Shown piece by piece: positions 34,947 through 43,188 of a stretch of DNA of 64,000 nt. Position 1 is the stretch's first letter, and each line of letters begins with the position of its first letter. The notes below the pieces were generated by a model. It was not told where the DNA came from and ran no database searches. It was given only the letters and a program-made list of their open reading frames with translations. Location: positions 186,001 to 250,000 of the forward strand of contig NZ_JNYJ01000005.1 in the NCBI RefSeq assembly GCF_000716715.1. The letters are read 5' to 3'. The DNA comes from Dactylosporangium aurantiacum. Its GTDB lineage: Bacteria > Actinomycetota > Actinomycetes > Mycobacteriales > Micromonosporaceae. A program made the position numbers and the translations under genes.

Positions 34947-36155
34947 ATGAGCGAGCCTACGACGTTTGGACGGATCGACGCTGACGGCAACGTCTTCGTG
35001 AAGACGGCAGCCGGAGAGCGGGCCATCGGATCGTGGCAGGCCGGCACACCGGAGGAGGGCCTTGCCCACTTCGCCCGCCGGTTCGCCGACCTGGTGACCG
35101 AGGTCGACCTGATCGAGGCCCGGCTCGGCAGCGGCGCCGCCGACGCAGGCCAGTCGCTGTCCACCATCAAGCGGCTGCGCAGCGGCCTCGACGAGGCGCA
35201 CGTCGTCGGCGACATCGACGGGCTCGCCGCCCGCCTCGACAAGCTGACCTCGATCGCCGAGGAGAAGGCCGGCGCCGCCCGCGCGGCCCGCGACGCCGCC
35301 CGGGCCGAGGCCCTCGCCCGCAAGACCACCCTGGTCGAGGAGGCCGAGCAGATCGCGGCCGAGGCCACCGGCTGGAAGACCGCCGGCGACCGCCTCAAAG
35401 AGATCCTCGACGAGTGGAAGTCCATCCACGGCGTCGAGAAGAAGGCCGAGAGCGAGCTGTGGAAGCGCTACGCGGCCGCCCGCGACGCCTTCACCCGCCG
35501 CCGCGGTGCCCACTTCGCCACCCTCGACGCCAGCCGCAAGCAGGCGCAGGGCCGCAAGGAGGAGCTGGTCGTCGAGGCCGAGCAGATCGCCGAGTCCACC
35601 GAGTGGAACGCGACGGCCGCCCGCCTCAAGGAGCTCATGACCGAGTGGAAGGCCGCCCCGCGCGCCGCCAAGGAGACCGAGCAGAAGCTCTGGGAGCGGT
35701 TCCGTGCCGCCCAGGACTCGTTCTTCAAGCGCCGCAGCGAGGTCTTCAGCGCCCGGGACGCCGAGTTCAAGGGCAACCTCGACGCCAAGCAGGCGCTGCT
35801 GGTCGAGGCCGAGGCCCTCGACGTCGACGCCGACCCGAAGGCCGCCCAGGCCAAGCTCCGCGACATCCAGGCCGCGTGGCACGAGATCGGCCGCGTCTCC
35901 CGCGAGGCGCAGACGGGCCTCGACCGTCGCCTGCGCGTCGTCGAGGACAAGGTGAAGACGGCGATGGACGCCGCGTGGCGCCGGACCCCGCCGGAGGCGA
36001 GCCCGCTGCTCGCCCAGATGCGGGAGCAGGTGGCCCGCGCGGAGCAGCAGCTGGCGTCCGCCCAGGCCGCCGGCGACCAGCGCCGCATCAAGGAGGCCGA
36101 GAAGGCCCTGGAGAGCAAGCGCAAGTTCCTTGCCATGGCCGAGCACACCGGCTGA
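34947..36155 (+). CDS. DUF349 coiled-coil protein
   Basis: 402 residues, very rich in Ala, Glu, Lys and Arg, with three DUF349 repeats spaced about 70-75 residues (W-rich core segments such as LKEILDEWKSIHGVE, LKELMTEWKAAPRAA and LRDIQAAWHEIGRVS) and terminal coiled coils. N terminus TTFGRIDADGNVFVKTAAG is typical of actinobacterial members. GGAGCGAGG ends 7 nt before ATG 34947. DUF349 proteins are predicted nucleic-acid-associated; no enzymatic function is established. Divergent from the LigB-miaA-dapF unit. Confidence 0.88.
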   Translation: MSEPTTFGRIDADGNVFVKTAAGERAIGSWQAGTPEEGLAHFARRFADLVTEVDLIEARLGSGAADAGQSLSTIKRLRSGLDEAHVVGDIDGLAARLDKLTSIAEEKAGAARAARDAARAEALARKTTLVEEAEQIAAEATGWKTAGDRLKEILDEWKSIHGVEKKAESELWKRYAAARDAFTRRRGAHFATLDASRKQAQGRKEELVVEAEQIAESTEWNATAARLKELMTEWKAAPRAAKETEQKLWERFRAAQDSFFKRRSEVFSARDAEFKGNLDAKQALLVEAEALDVDADPKAAQAKLRDIQAAWHEIGRVSREAQTGLDRRLRVVEDKVKTAMDAAWRRTPPEASPLLAQMREQVARAEQQLASAQAAGDQRRIKEAEKALESKRKFLAMAEHTG

Positions 36156-36203
36156 TCAAGAGACTTCTCCAGTGACGGGCAACGAGCCCGTCCGACATAG
36201 AAA

Positions 36204-36239
36204 GTTGACCACTACACGCCGCGGCGTGTAGTGGTCAAC
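36204..36239. terminator. 36-bp perfect palindrome downstream of the DUF349 gene
   Basis: The 18 bases at 36204-36221 (GTTGACCACTACACGCCG) are exactly repeated as the reverse complement at 36222-36239, followed by TTTT at 36241-36245. It lies 49 bp after the DUF349 stop and would fold to a very stable hairpin, so terminator is the simplest reading. Such length and perfection also suit a regulator-binding site. Confidence 0.6.
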
Positions 36240-36759
36240 GTCGTTTTCCGCCCGTTTCCGGATGTGCGGCGCGGTCTCCTCAGGACGGTCGCCTGGCGCG
36301 GTCGTGGCGGCGGACCCCGCGGTGGCTCGAAGTGGGCGGTCGCGGTGAGGCGGTGCGGGTGGTCGAGCCGGCCCAGTGGCCGGTGGTCACCTGGCTCGAG
36401 CGCATCCGCGGTGGTCGCGACGGTCGTGCGTGGGCCGTCGGCCGAGCGGTTCGTCGCCCGGCAGCGGGCCCCGGCGCGGCAGGGGACGGTCTGTCCGGCG
36501 GGATCGGGCTGCCCGGCACGAAGGGCGGCGGGGTGCACCTGGCCGGTCGACGGCCGCGGACCCGGCCGAGGACACCGCAAGGAGGCCGGGCGGCGCGGCA
36601 GGGGACGCGCGCATGCCTTCGGCGCCCGAACGGACGCGAAGGCCCGCCTCGGCCAGGAGCCGCGCTTCGCGCGACGCCGCCGGGCGGGCCCTGCTCGAAC
36701 CGGACCGCGCCACCGCCACCCCGCGCGCATAGGCGGAGCGGTCGGCGGCGCGCACAGGG
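36240..36759. other. intergenic region, no supported gene
   Basis: About 520 bp between the palindrome and lexA. Open frames exist on both strands but are Arg/Gly/Pro-rich, lack ribosome-binding sites and resemble no family. I see no RNA gene. Confidence 0.5.
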
Positions 36760-37542
36760 TCAGATGCGGCGCACGACCGTGACGACGCGGCCGAGGATGG
36801 TGGCGTGGTCGCCGGGGATCGGCTCGAAGGCCGGGTTCTGCGGCATGAGCCAGACGTGGCCGTCGCGGTTGCGGTACGTCTTCACCGTGGCCTCGCCGTC
36901 GATCATGGCGGCCACGATGTCGCCGTTGTTGGCGGTGGGCTGCTGGCGCACGACGACCCAGTCGCCGTCGCAGATGGCGGCCTCGATCATCGAGGAGCCC
37001 TTGACCTGGAGCATGAAGAGGGTGCCCTCGCCGACGAGCTCGCGGGGGAGGGGGAACACGTCCTCGACGGCCTGCTCGGCGAGGATCGGGCCACCGGCGG
37101 CGATGCGGCCCAGGACCGGCACATACGCCGGGGAGGGCCGGGCGGCGCGCTCCGCCTCCTCGTCGACGGCGACGAGCTCGCTGGGCGGGCGCACGTCGAC
37201 GGCGCGCGGGCGGTTGGGGTCGCGGCGCAGGTAGCCCTTCCGCTCCAGCTCCTTGAGCTGGTAGGCGACGCTGGAGGGGGAGACCAGGCCGACGGCCTCG
37301 CCGATCTCGCGGACGCTCGGCGGGTAGCCGTTGCGCTCCACCGCGCTGCGGATGAACTCCAGGATGCGCCGCTGGCGGACGGTCAGGTCGGCGGCGAAGA
37401 GGTCGGGGAAGGCGCTGACCACCGCGGTGACCGCGCGCATCTCCGGCTCGCCGCCACGGCGGCGGGTGCTCGCGCGGCGGGTGGTGCCGGCGCCGATCGC
37501 GGTGACCTCGGCGGATTCGTCGGTGCGGTCGTCGGCTGACAC
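36760..37542 (-). CDS. lexA: LexA repressor
   Basis: SOS repressor that self-cleaves when RecA filaments form. 260 residues: N-terminal unstructured segment with basic and Ser/Thr residues, HTH DNA-binding domain ([31 protein letters not shown]), cleavage site Ala-Gly in [11 protein letters not shown] near 149, catalytic Ser in [12 protein letters not shown] near 182 and Lys in EATVKTYRN near 220. Start GTG 37542 has GGAGG 5-6 nt upstream. It is divergent from the LysM gene, an arrangement conserved in actinobacteria, and a candidate LexA box lies at 37724. Confidence 0.95.
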   Translation of the reverse strand: MSADDRTDESAEVTAIGAGTTRRASTRRRGGEPEMRAVTAVVSAFPDLFAADLTVRQRRILEFIRSAVERNGYPPSVREIGEAVGLVSPSSVAYQLKELERKGYLRRDPNRPRAVDVRPPSELVAVDEEAERAARPSPAYVPVLGRIAAGGPILAEQAVEDVFPLPRELVGEGTLFMLQVKGSSMIEAAICDGDWVVVRQQPTANNGDIVAAMIDGEATVKTYRNRDGHVWLMPQNPAFEPIPGDHATILGRVVTVVRRI

Positions 37543-37723
37543 GTCGTCCTCCCTCTTGTTGGCACCCGCGGTGGGAAGGCCGCGGGTGCGGACGGGCCGT
37601 GGGGTGGCCCGCCACCTTGACCGCCACCGGGTGTGACGGCGCCGGCTGTCGCAAATTTCGGGTATCCCGATCAAACGTCTCGATCGTGTGTGGATCACCG
37701 TATCGCCGAGGTGTGACAGTTTC

Positions 37724-37735
37724 AAACATCTGTAC
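37724..37735. promoter_or_regulatory. putative LexA operator for lexA
   Basis: AAACATCTGTAC fits GAAC-N4-GTTC with one change in each arm. On the lexA strand it reads GTACAGATGTTT, sharing ten bases with the recA site at 12257-12268. Confidence 0.5.
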
Positions 37736-37798
37736 TACGTGGCGCGCCGTTTTTTCGGCGCGTCGCTGGACTCGGGTCTTCCCGCTCTGGTAGACCAT

Positions 37799-37828
37799 CG
37801 TACGTCCGTTCGATCGAACGGCTGTACG
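37799..37828. promoter_or_regulatory. two tandem putative LexA operators upstream of the LysM gene
   Basis: CGTACGTCCGTTCG (37799-37812) and CGAACGGCTGTACG (37815-37828) each match GAAC-N4-GTTC with a single GTAC arm, and they are mirror images. Together they create a perfect 16-bp palindrome at 37806-37821. They lie 16-45 bp before the LysM start, suitable for repression. Confidence 0.6.
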
Positions 37829-37843
37829 GAATCGAGGGCGCAG

Positions 37844-38152
37844 ATGCGACGACACCCGCGAAACCCACCCATCCGGCTCACCCGGCGGGGTCGCATCGTG
37901 CTCTTCTGCCTGCTGCTGGCGGTCGCGGGCGGGCTCATCACCCTCGTGTCGGCGCCGGGGCAGGCGGCCGACGAGCCGGGGCCGGCGCCGGTCATGATCG
38001 TGCAGCCGGGCGACACGCTGTGGGACATCGCGACCCGGCATTCCGGGGGTCGCGGGCGGGACGCGACCATCGAGGAGATCCGCCGTCTCAACCACTTGGA
38101 CGGCTACAGTGTCGACGCCGGGCAGCGGCTGACCCTCCCTCGACGGGGCTGA
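37844..38152 (+). CDS. LysM-domain membrane protein divergent from lexA (possible SOS cell-division/wall protein)
   Basis: 102 residues: basic N terminus (RRHPRNPPIRLTRRGR), one membrane span or signal anchor (IVLFCLLLAVAGGLITLV) and a C-terminal LysM peptidoglycan-binding domain (VQPGDTLWDIATRHSG ... QRLTLPRRG). GAGGG 5 nt before ATG 37844 supports the start. The position and fold match the mycobacterial lexA-adjacent SOS gene Rv2719c and the corynebacterial division suppressor, so a role in damage-induced division arrest is a reasonable inference. No catalytic hydrolase domain is visible. Confidence 0.8.
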   Translation: MRRHPRNPPIRLTRRGRIVLFCLLLAVAGGLITLVSAPGQAADEPGPAPVMIVQPGDTLWDIATRHSGGRGRDATIEEIRRLNHLDGYSVDAGQRLTLPRRG

Positions 38153-38249
38153 TCAGGGCAAACGAGCCACCTGGCAAGTGGCGTGCGACACGCGAGGGTC
38201 GTAATCCGCCGTTCAACTTGCGTCGGCGTAGGCATCGGCATAGCGTCTA

Positions 38250-38265
38250 CCCCTAGATGTAGTAG
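38250..38265. promoter_or_regulatory. putative NrdR box 1
   Basis: CCCCTAGATGTAGTAG fits the core of the NrdR consensus acaCwAtATaTwGtgt at about 10 of 16 positions. It lies in the nrdR-nrdJ promoter region, 34 bp (about three turns) from a second palindrome at 38284, the spacing expected for NrdR box pairs. Confidence 0.45.
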
Positions 38266-38283
38266 TTACAGGGCTGTAAGTCG

Positions 38284-38298
38284 TCCACAGGTTGTGGA
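38284..38298. promoter_or_regulatory. palindrome TCCACAGGTTGTGGA (second NrdR box or DnaA-like sites)
   Basis: A perfect 15-bp inverted repeat with a 3-nt centre. As a NrdR box the match is weak. Its arms instead resemble divergent DnaA boxes (TCGTCCACA on one strand, GAATCCACA on the other). DnaA control of nrd genes is known in other bacteria, so both readings stay open. Confidence 0.4.
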
Positions 38299-38416
38299 TT
38301 CGGCAATCACCCTTACTGACGGTGAAGACCAGCGGAGGCCTGCGACCCGGGCTGACCGTTGGGCATTCGTGTGCGTTTTATCAGGACATGTCCGACGTAG
38401 ACTGGAAGGCCATCGC

Positions 38417-38935
38417 ATGCGCTGCCCGTACTGCCGACACGCCGACTCGCGGGTGGTCGACTCGCGGGAGGCCGAGGACGGCCAGATCATCCGCCGGCGC
38501 CGGTCCTGTCCCGAGTGCGGCCGGAGGTTCACCACGGTCGAGGAGGCGGTCCTCGCGGTGGTCAAGCGCAGCGGGGTCACCGAGCCGTTCAGCCGTTCCA
38601 AGATCATCGCAGGGGTCCGCAAGGCCTGCCAGGGTCGCCCGGTCGACGAGGACGCGATCGCGGTGCTCGCGCAGAAGGTCGAGGAGACCGTGCGCGCCCG
38701 CGGCGCCGCCGAGCTGCCCAGCCACGAGGTCGGCCTGGCCATCCTCGCGCCGCTGCGGGAGCTCGACGAGGTGGCGTACCTGCGCTTCGCGAGCGTCTAC
38801 CGCTCGTTCGACTCGCTGCAGGACTTCGAGCGCGAGATCGCCGCGCTCCGGGCGGCGGCGAACCGCCCGGCGAGCGCGACCCAGCACCAGGCAGCACCGT
38901 CACAGGGGGAGCGCGCCGCCGAGCCCGTCGGCTGA
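38417..38935 (+). CDS. nrdR: transcriptional regulator NrdR
   Basis: Zinc- and (d)ATP-binding repressor of ribonucleotide reductase genes. 172 residues. The N-terminal zinc ribbon [17 protein letters not shown] ... [11 protein letters not shown] carries all four cysteines; the ATP-cone follows ([16 protein letters not shown]). A short Ala/Gln tail ends the protein. GGAAGG 7 nt before ATG 38417 supports the start. nrdJ follows after 77 nt, so it probably controls nrdJ and itself. Confidence 0.96.
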   Translation: MRCPYCRHADSRVVDSREAEDGQIIRRRRSCPECGRRFTTVEEAVLAVVKRSGVTEPFSRSKIIAGVRKACQGRPVDEDAIAVLAQKVEETVRARGAAELPSHEVGLAILAPLRELDEVAYLRFASVYRSFDSLQDFEREIAALRAAANRPASATQHQAAPSQGERAAEPVG

Positions 38936-39012
38936 GGCGACGACGCGAGCACCGCAGTACAGCAGCGAAGCAGCACCGACAACAGAAGACAGAAGACATG
39001 AGGGGGCCGCGG

Positions 39013-41883
39013 ATGGCGGGGGAGACGAAGACCAAGGCAGCGTCGCGCAAAGAGGCACAGGGCCTGCGCGTCGAGCGGGTGTGGACGAAAGAGGGGGTCC
39101 ACCCCTACGACGAGGTGACGTGGGAGCGTCGCGACATCGTCATGACCAACTGGCGCGACGGCTCGATCAACTTCGAGCAGCGCGGCGTCGAGTTCCCCGA
39201 CTTCTGGTCCGTGAACGCGGCCAACATCGTCACCACCAAGTACTTCCGCGGCGCCGTCGGCACCGACGCCCGCGAGTGGTCGCTGCGGCAGCTGATCGAC
39301 CGCGTGGTCACCGTGTACCGCAAGGCCGGCGAGGACCACGGCTACTTCGCCACCCCCGCCGACGCCGAGGTGTTCGCCCACGAGCTGACCTGGATGCTGC
39401 TGCACCAGGTGTTCAGCTTCAACTCCCCGGTCTGGTTCAACGTCGGCACCCAGTCGCCGCAGCAGGTCAGCGCCTGCTTCATCCTCGCCGTCGACGACTC
39501 GATGGACAGCATCCTCGACTGGTACAAGGAGGAGGGGCTGATCTTCAAGGGCGGCTCCGGCTCCGGCGTGAACCTGTCCCGGATCCGCTCCTCGAAGGAG
39601 CTGCTGAGCAGCGGCGGCACCGCCAGCGGCCCGGTGAGCTTCATGCGCGGCGCCGACGCGTCCGCCGGCACGATCAAGAGCGGCGGCGCGACCCGCCGCG
39701 CGGCCAAGATGGTGATCCTGGACGTCGACCACCCCGACGTCGAGGAGTTCATCGAGACCAAGGCCCGCGAAGAGGACAAGATCCGGGCCCTGCGCGACGC
39801 CGGCTTCGACATGGACCTCGGCGGCAAGGACATCGTCAGCGTCCAGTACCAGAACGCCAACAACTCGATCCGCGTCTCCGCCGAGTTCATGCAGTCCATC
39901 GAGGACGACGCCGAGTTCGCGCTGCGCTCCCGCCTCGACGGCAGCGTCGTGTCCACGGTCAAGGGCCGCGAGCTGTTCCGCAAGCTCGCGCAGGCCGCGT
40001 GGGAGTGCGCCGACCCCGGCATCCAGTACGACGACACGATCAACGCCTGGCACACCTGCCCGGAGACCGGCCGGATCACCGCGTCGAACCCGTGCAGCGA
40101 GTACATGCACCTGGACAACTCCAGCTGCAACCTCGCCTCGCTGAACCTCATGAAGTTCCTCAACGCCGACAGCACGTTCCAGGTCGAGAAGTTCGTCAAG
40201 TCCGTCGAGTTCATCATCACGGCCATGGACATCTCGATCTGCTTCGCGGACTTCCCCACGGAGAAGATCGGCGCCACCACCCGCGCCTACCGCCAGCTCG
40301 GCATCGGCTACGCCAACCTCGGCGCGCTGCTGATGGCCAGCGGTCTGGCGTACGACTCCGACGGTGGCCGCGCGGTCGCCGCGACGATCAGCAGCCTCAT
40401 GACGGGCACCGCGTACCGCCGCTCGGCCGAGCTGGCCGGGATCGTCGGCGCATACGACGGCTACGCCCGCAACGCCGCCCCGCACCAGCGGGTCATGCGC
40501 CAGCACGCCACCGCCAACGACGCGATCACCACCGTCGGCGGCGTCGACGTGGCGATCAAGGCCGCGGCGACCGCCGAGTGGGCCCGCGGCAACGAGATCG
40601 GCGCGAAGCACGGCTGGCGCAACTCGCAGGCCAGCGTCCTCGCCCCGACCGGCACCATCGGCCTGATGATGGACTGCGACACCACGGGCGTCGAGCCGGA
40701 CCTGGCCCTGGTCAAGTTCAAGAAGCTCGTCGGCGGCGGCTCGATGCAGATCGTCAACCAGACCGTCCCGCGGGCCCTGCGCAACCTGGGCTACCAGGAG
40801 GAGCAGGTCGAGGCGATCGTCGAGCACATCTCCGAGCACGGGCACGTCGTGGACGCCCCCGGCCTGAAGGCCGAGCACTACGCGGTCTTCGACTGCGCCA
40901 TGGGCGAGCGGACCATCGCCCCCATGGGGCACGTCCGGATGATGTCGGCCATCCAGCCGTTCATCTCCGGCGCGATCTCCAAGACGGTCAACATGCCGGA
41001 GGCGGCGACCGTCGAGGACGTCGAGGAGATCTACTTCCAGGGCTGGAAGCTCGGTCTCAAGGCCCTGGCGATCTACCGCGACAACTGCAAGGTCGGCCAG
41101 CCGCTGTCCGCGGTGAACAAGTCCAAGAAGGACGAGCCGGCCGAGGCGGTGCGGGAGGTCGTCCAGGAGGTCGTCAAGACCGAGAAGGTCATCGAGTACC
41201 GCCCGGTGCGTAAGCGGCTGCCGAAGAAGCGGCCCAGCTCGACCGTGTCGTTCTCCGTCGCCGGCGCCGAGGGCTACCTCACCGCGTCGTCGTACCCGGA
41301 CGACGGCCTCGGCGAGGTCTTCCTGAAGATGTCGAAGCAGGGCTCGACCCTCGCCGGCGTCATGGACGCCTTCTCCGTCGCGATCTCCATCGGCCTGCAG
41401 TACGGCGTGCCGCTGGAGACGTACGTCAGCAAGTTCGTCAACATGCGCTTCGAGCCGGCCGGCATGACCGACGACCCCGACATCCGTCTGGCCTCGTCGG
41501 TGATGGACTACATCTTCCGCCGCCTGGCGCTGGACTTCCTCGACTTCGACACCCGCTCGGAGCTGGGCATCCTCACCTCGGCGGAGCGCGCCGCCCAGCT
41601 GCGCGCCGAGGCCGGCGAGCCGGACGTCGACCTGACCGAGATGCGCAACTCCGCCCCGGTGGAGTCGGCCGCGAAGCCGGCGGCGACCACCGCCGAGGCC
41701 CCCGCCGCGAAGCCGGTCGAGGTCGCCGCCCCGCGCCGGGTCGGCTCGTCGACCGAGCTGCTCGAACTGGTCCAGGGCAAGGCCGCCGACGCGCCGCTGT
41801 GCTTCACCTGCGGCACGAAGATGCGCCCGGCGGGCAGCTGCTACGTGTGCGAGGGCTGCGGCTCGACCAGCGGCTGCAGCTGA
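39013..41883 (+). CDS. nrdJ: adenosylcobalamin-dependent (class II) ribonucleotide reductase NrdJ
   Basis: Makes deoxyribonucleotides using a B12 cofactor, oxygen-independently. 956 residues. Class II core: VSACFILAVDDSMDSI with the first redox cysteine near 154, GGSGSGVNLSRIR, the active-site block NPCSEYMHLDNSSCN near 358, LAPTGTIGLMMDCDTTG, then C-terminal domain with SYPDDGLGEVFLKMSKQG. The tail is zinc-ribbon-like, CFTCGTKM ... CYVCEGCG, ending in cysteine pairs that regenerate the active site. Start ATG 39013 has AGGGGG 6 nt upstream; ATG 38998 is an alternative. Confidence 0.96.
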   Translation: MAGETKTKAASRKEAQGLRVERVWTKEGVHPYDEVTWERRDIVMTNWRDGSINFEQRGVEFPDFWSVNAANIVTTKYFRGAVGTDAREWSLRQLIDRVVTVYRKAGEDHGYFATPADAEVFAHELTWMLLHQVFSFNSPVWFNVGTQSPQQVSACFILAVDDSMDSILDWYKEEGLIFKGGSGSGVNLSRIRSSKELLSSGGTASGPVSFMRGADASAGTIKSGGATRRAAKMVILDVDHPDVEEFIETKAREEDKIRALRDAGFDMDLGGKDIVSVQYQNANNSIRVSAEFMQSIEDDAEFALRSRLDGSVVSTVKGRELFRKLAQAAWECADPGIQYDDTINAWHTCPETGRITASNPCSEYMHLDNSSCNLASLNLMKFLNADSTFQVEKFVKSVEFIITAMDISICFADFPTEKIGATTRAYRQLGIGYANLGALLMASGLAYDSDGGRAVAATISSLMTGTAYRRSAELAGIVGAYDGYARNAAPHQRVMRQHATANDAITTVGGVDVAIKAAATAEWARGNEIGAKHGWRNSQASVLAPTGTIGLMMDCDTTGVEPDLALVKFKKLVGGGSMQIVNQTVPRALRNLGYQEEQVEAIVEHISEHGHVVDAPGLKAEHYAVFDCAMGERTIAPMGHVRMMSAIQPFISGAISKTVNMPEAATVEDVEEIYFQGWKLGLKALAIYRDNCKVGQPLSAVNKSKKDEPAEAVREVVQEVVKTEKVIEYRPVRKRLPKKRPSSTVSFSVAGAEGYLTASSYPDDGLGEVFLKMSKQGSTLAGVMDAFSVAISIGLQYGVPLETYVSKFVNMRFEPAGMTDDPDIRLASSVMDYIFRRLALDFLDFDTRSELGILTSAERAAQLRAEAGEPDVDLTEMRNSAPVESAAKPAATTAEAPAAKPVEVAAPRRVGSSTELLELVQGKAADAPLCFTCGTKMRPAGSCYVCEGCGSTSGCS

Positions 41884-41920
41884 CACTGAGCAGGCACGGC
41901 CGTCGGTGACCTGACCGACC

Positions 41921-41954
41921 GAAGTCCCCCGGGCGCTACCGTTCGGGGGACTTC
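41921..41954. terminator. bidirectional hairpin between nrdJ and acyltransferase gene
   Basis: Perfect 11-bp stem GAAGTCCCCCG (41921-41931) with its complement at 41944-41954 and a 12-nt loop, between convergent stops at 41883 and 41983. Confidence 0.65.
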
Positions 41955-41982
41955 GCCGTCGCGGCGGGCCACGACCGTCTGG

Positions 41983-43143
41983 TCAGCCCGTCCTGGGCAG
42001 GACCGGCTCCTGGTCCGCGACCCCGGCGGGGCGTGGTGGCGCGGGACGCGGCCGACGCACCGGCGGGGTCCAGTCCTTCAGGCGCAGCGCCGGGCGCTCC
42101 ACCAGGTGCCAGGACGCGGCGGCGAGGGCCGTCGTCGCCAGCGCCGACGCCGCGATGTAGCACGGCAGGCCCCAGTGCTGGACGCCGAGGGCGGCGAGGG
42201 TCTGCTGGGTCGGGAACGCGTAGATGTAGATGCCGTACGAGTAGTCGCGGGCCCGGCCGATCCGGTGCGACCACGGTGGCAGGCTGCACGCGGCCCACAG
42301 CAGCAGGTACGCGAACGCCGGGTAGCCGAGCACGTGGAACGCGCCGAGGCGCAGGGTGCCCACCAGGATGAGGGCGGCGAGGGCGGCCAGCGCCGGGTGT
42401 GCCGGCACGCGGTGCTGGTACAGCTGTGCCGACGCGCCGAGCAGGAACAGGAAGCCCAGGTAGACCAGGGTCTGGGTGTTCAGCGCGCCGAACAGCGGGA
42501 TCGGGCCGAACGTGCCGCGGGGCTGCGGGACGGTGTACGGGGTCGACGGCAGCTGGTGCAGGAAGTCGCTGAGCAGCACCGCGTACGCGCCGGCGGTGAG
42601 CAGCAGGACGAGCCGGGGACAGCGGCGGATGACTCCGCAGGCGGTGAGGGCGGTGAGGACGCCGTACCAGAACAGCTCGAACGACAGGCTCCAGAGCGAG
42701 CCGTTGACGACCGAGCCGCCCCCGGTGAGCCGGGCGTAGGGGTTGTCGCCGAACAGGGTGCCGATGCCCCACACGTGCGGCTGCCCGAGCGCGTTGCCCC
42801 TGGCGAACGCCAGCGCCTGCGGCAGCGACGCGAACCACCCGGCGCAGCCGGCGGTGACCAGCAGGCACGCCCACAGCCCGGGGAAGATCCGCAGGAACCG
42901 GTGCCACGCGAACCGCACCGACCCGAGCCGCGCCGCGCTGGCGGTGACCAGGAAGCCCGACAGGACGAAGAAGCCGTCGACGGCGAGCGCGCCGAGGTCG
43001 GCCTGCCCGTGGGTGACCCCGAGCCCGGGGGTGGGCCGGCCGGCGCCGAGCGGCCACGAGTGGCCGACCAGCACCGCGAGGGCCAGGCAGAGCCGCAGGA
43101 ATCCGAGGGCGTTCGCGCGGGGCGAGTAGCGGTCAGCCAACAC
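41983..43143 (-). CDS. OafA/YrhL-type membrane acyltransferase
   Basis: Acyltransferase-3 family membrane enzyme that O-acylates cell-surface glycans or secondary metabolites. 386 residues, about ten membrane spans, with the family signatures FLRLCLALAVLVGHSWPLG (the catalytic-type His near residue 28) and VDGFFVLSGFLV, and RFLRIFPGLWACLL. Start GTG 43143. It is divergent from a large membrane protein and about 45 bp separates the starts; together they might decorate an envelope polymer, which is inference only. Confidence 0.88.
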   Translation of the reverse strand: MLADRYSPRANALGFLRLCLALAVLVGHSWPLGAGRPTPGLGVTHGQADLGALAVDGFFVLSGFLVTASAARLGSVRFAWHRFLRIFPGLWACLLVTAGCAGWFASLPQALAFARGNALGQPHVWGIGTLFGDNPYARLTGGGSVVNGSLWSLSFELFWYGVLTALTACGVIRRCPRLVLLLTAGAYAVLLSDFLHQLPSTPYTVPQPRGTFGPIPLFGALNTQTLVYLGFLFLLGASAQLYQHRVPAHPALAALAALILVGTLRLGAFHVLGYPAFAYLLLWAACSLPPWSHRIGRARDYSYGIYIYAFPTQQTLAALGVQHWGLPCYIAASALATTALAAASWHLVERPALRLKDWTPPVRRPRPAPPRPAGVADQEPVLPRTG

Positions 43144-43188
43144 ATTCAGACAAACGACCAGATGCCCGACTTCGTCGTTAAGTGAATT

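Larger units (their letters stand above)
37543..37843. other. lexA-LysM divergent regulatory region
   Basis: About 300 bp without a gene, less GC-rich than its surroundings. It contains three LexA-like palindromes (listed separately) and presumably both promoters. The lexA message would have a leader of over 150 nt if transcribed from near the box at 37724. Confidence 0.6.

Noticed and set aside
36231..36782. Open frame starting inside the 36-bp palindrome
   Set aside because: Arg/Gly/Pro-rich with no ribosome-binding site or family match; its start lies within the palindrome.
38153..38416. Cobalamin riboswitch in front of nrdR-nrdJ
   Set aside because: A B12-dependent reductase makes this worth looking for, but I see no B12-box-like sequence and the region is too short for a full element before the paired operator sites.
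38797..41886. 1,029-codon open frame antisense to nrdJ
   Set aside because: nrdJ on the other strand is unmistakable; the antisense product is composition-driven.
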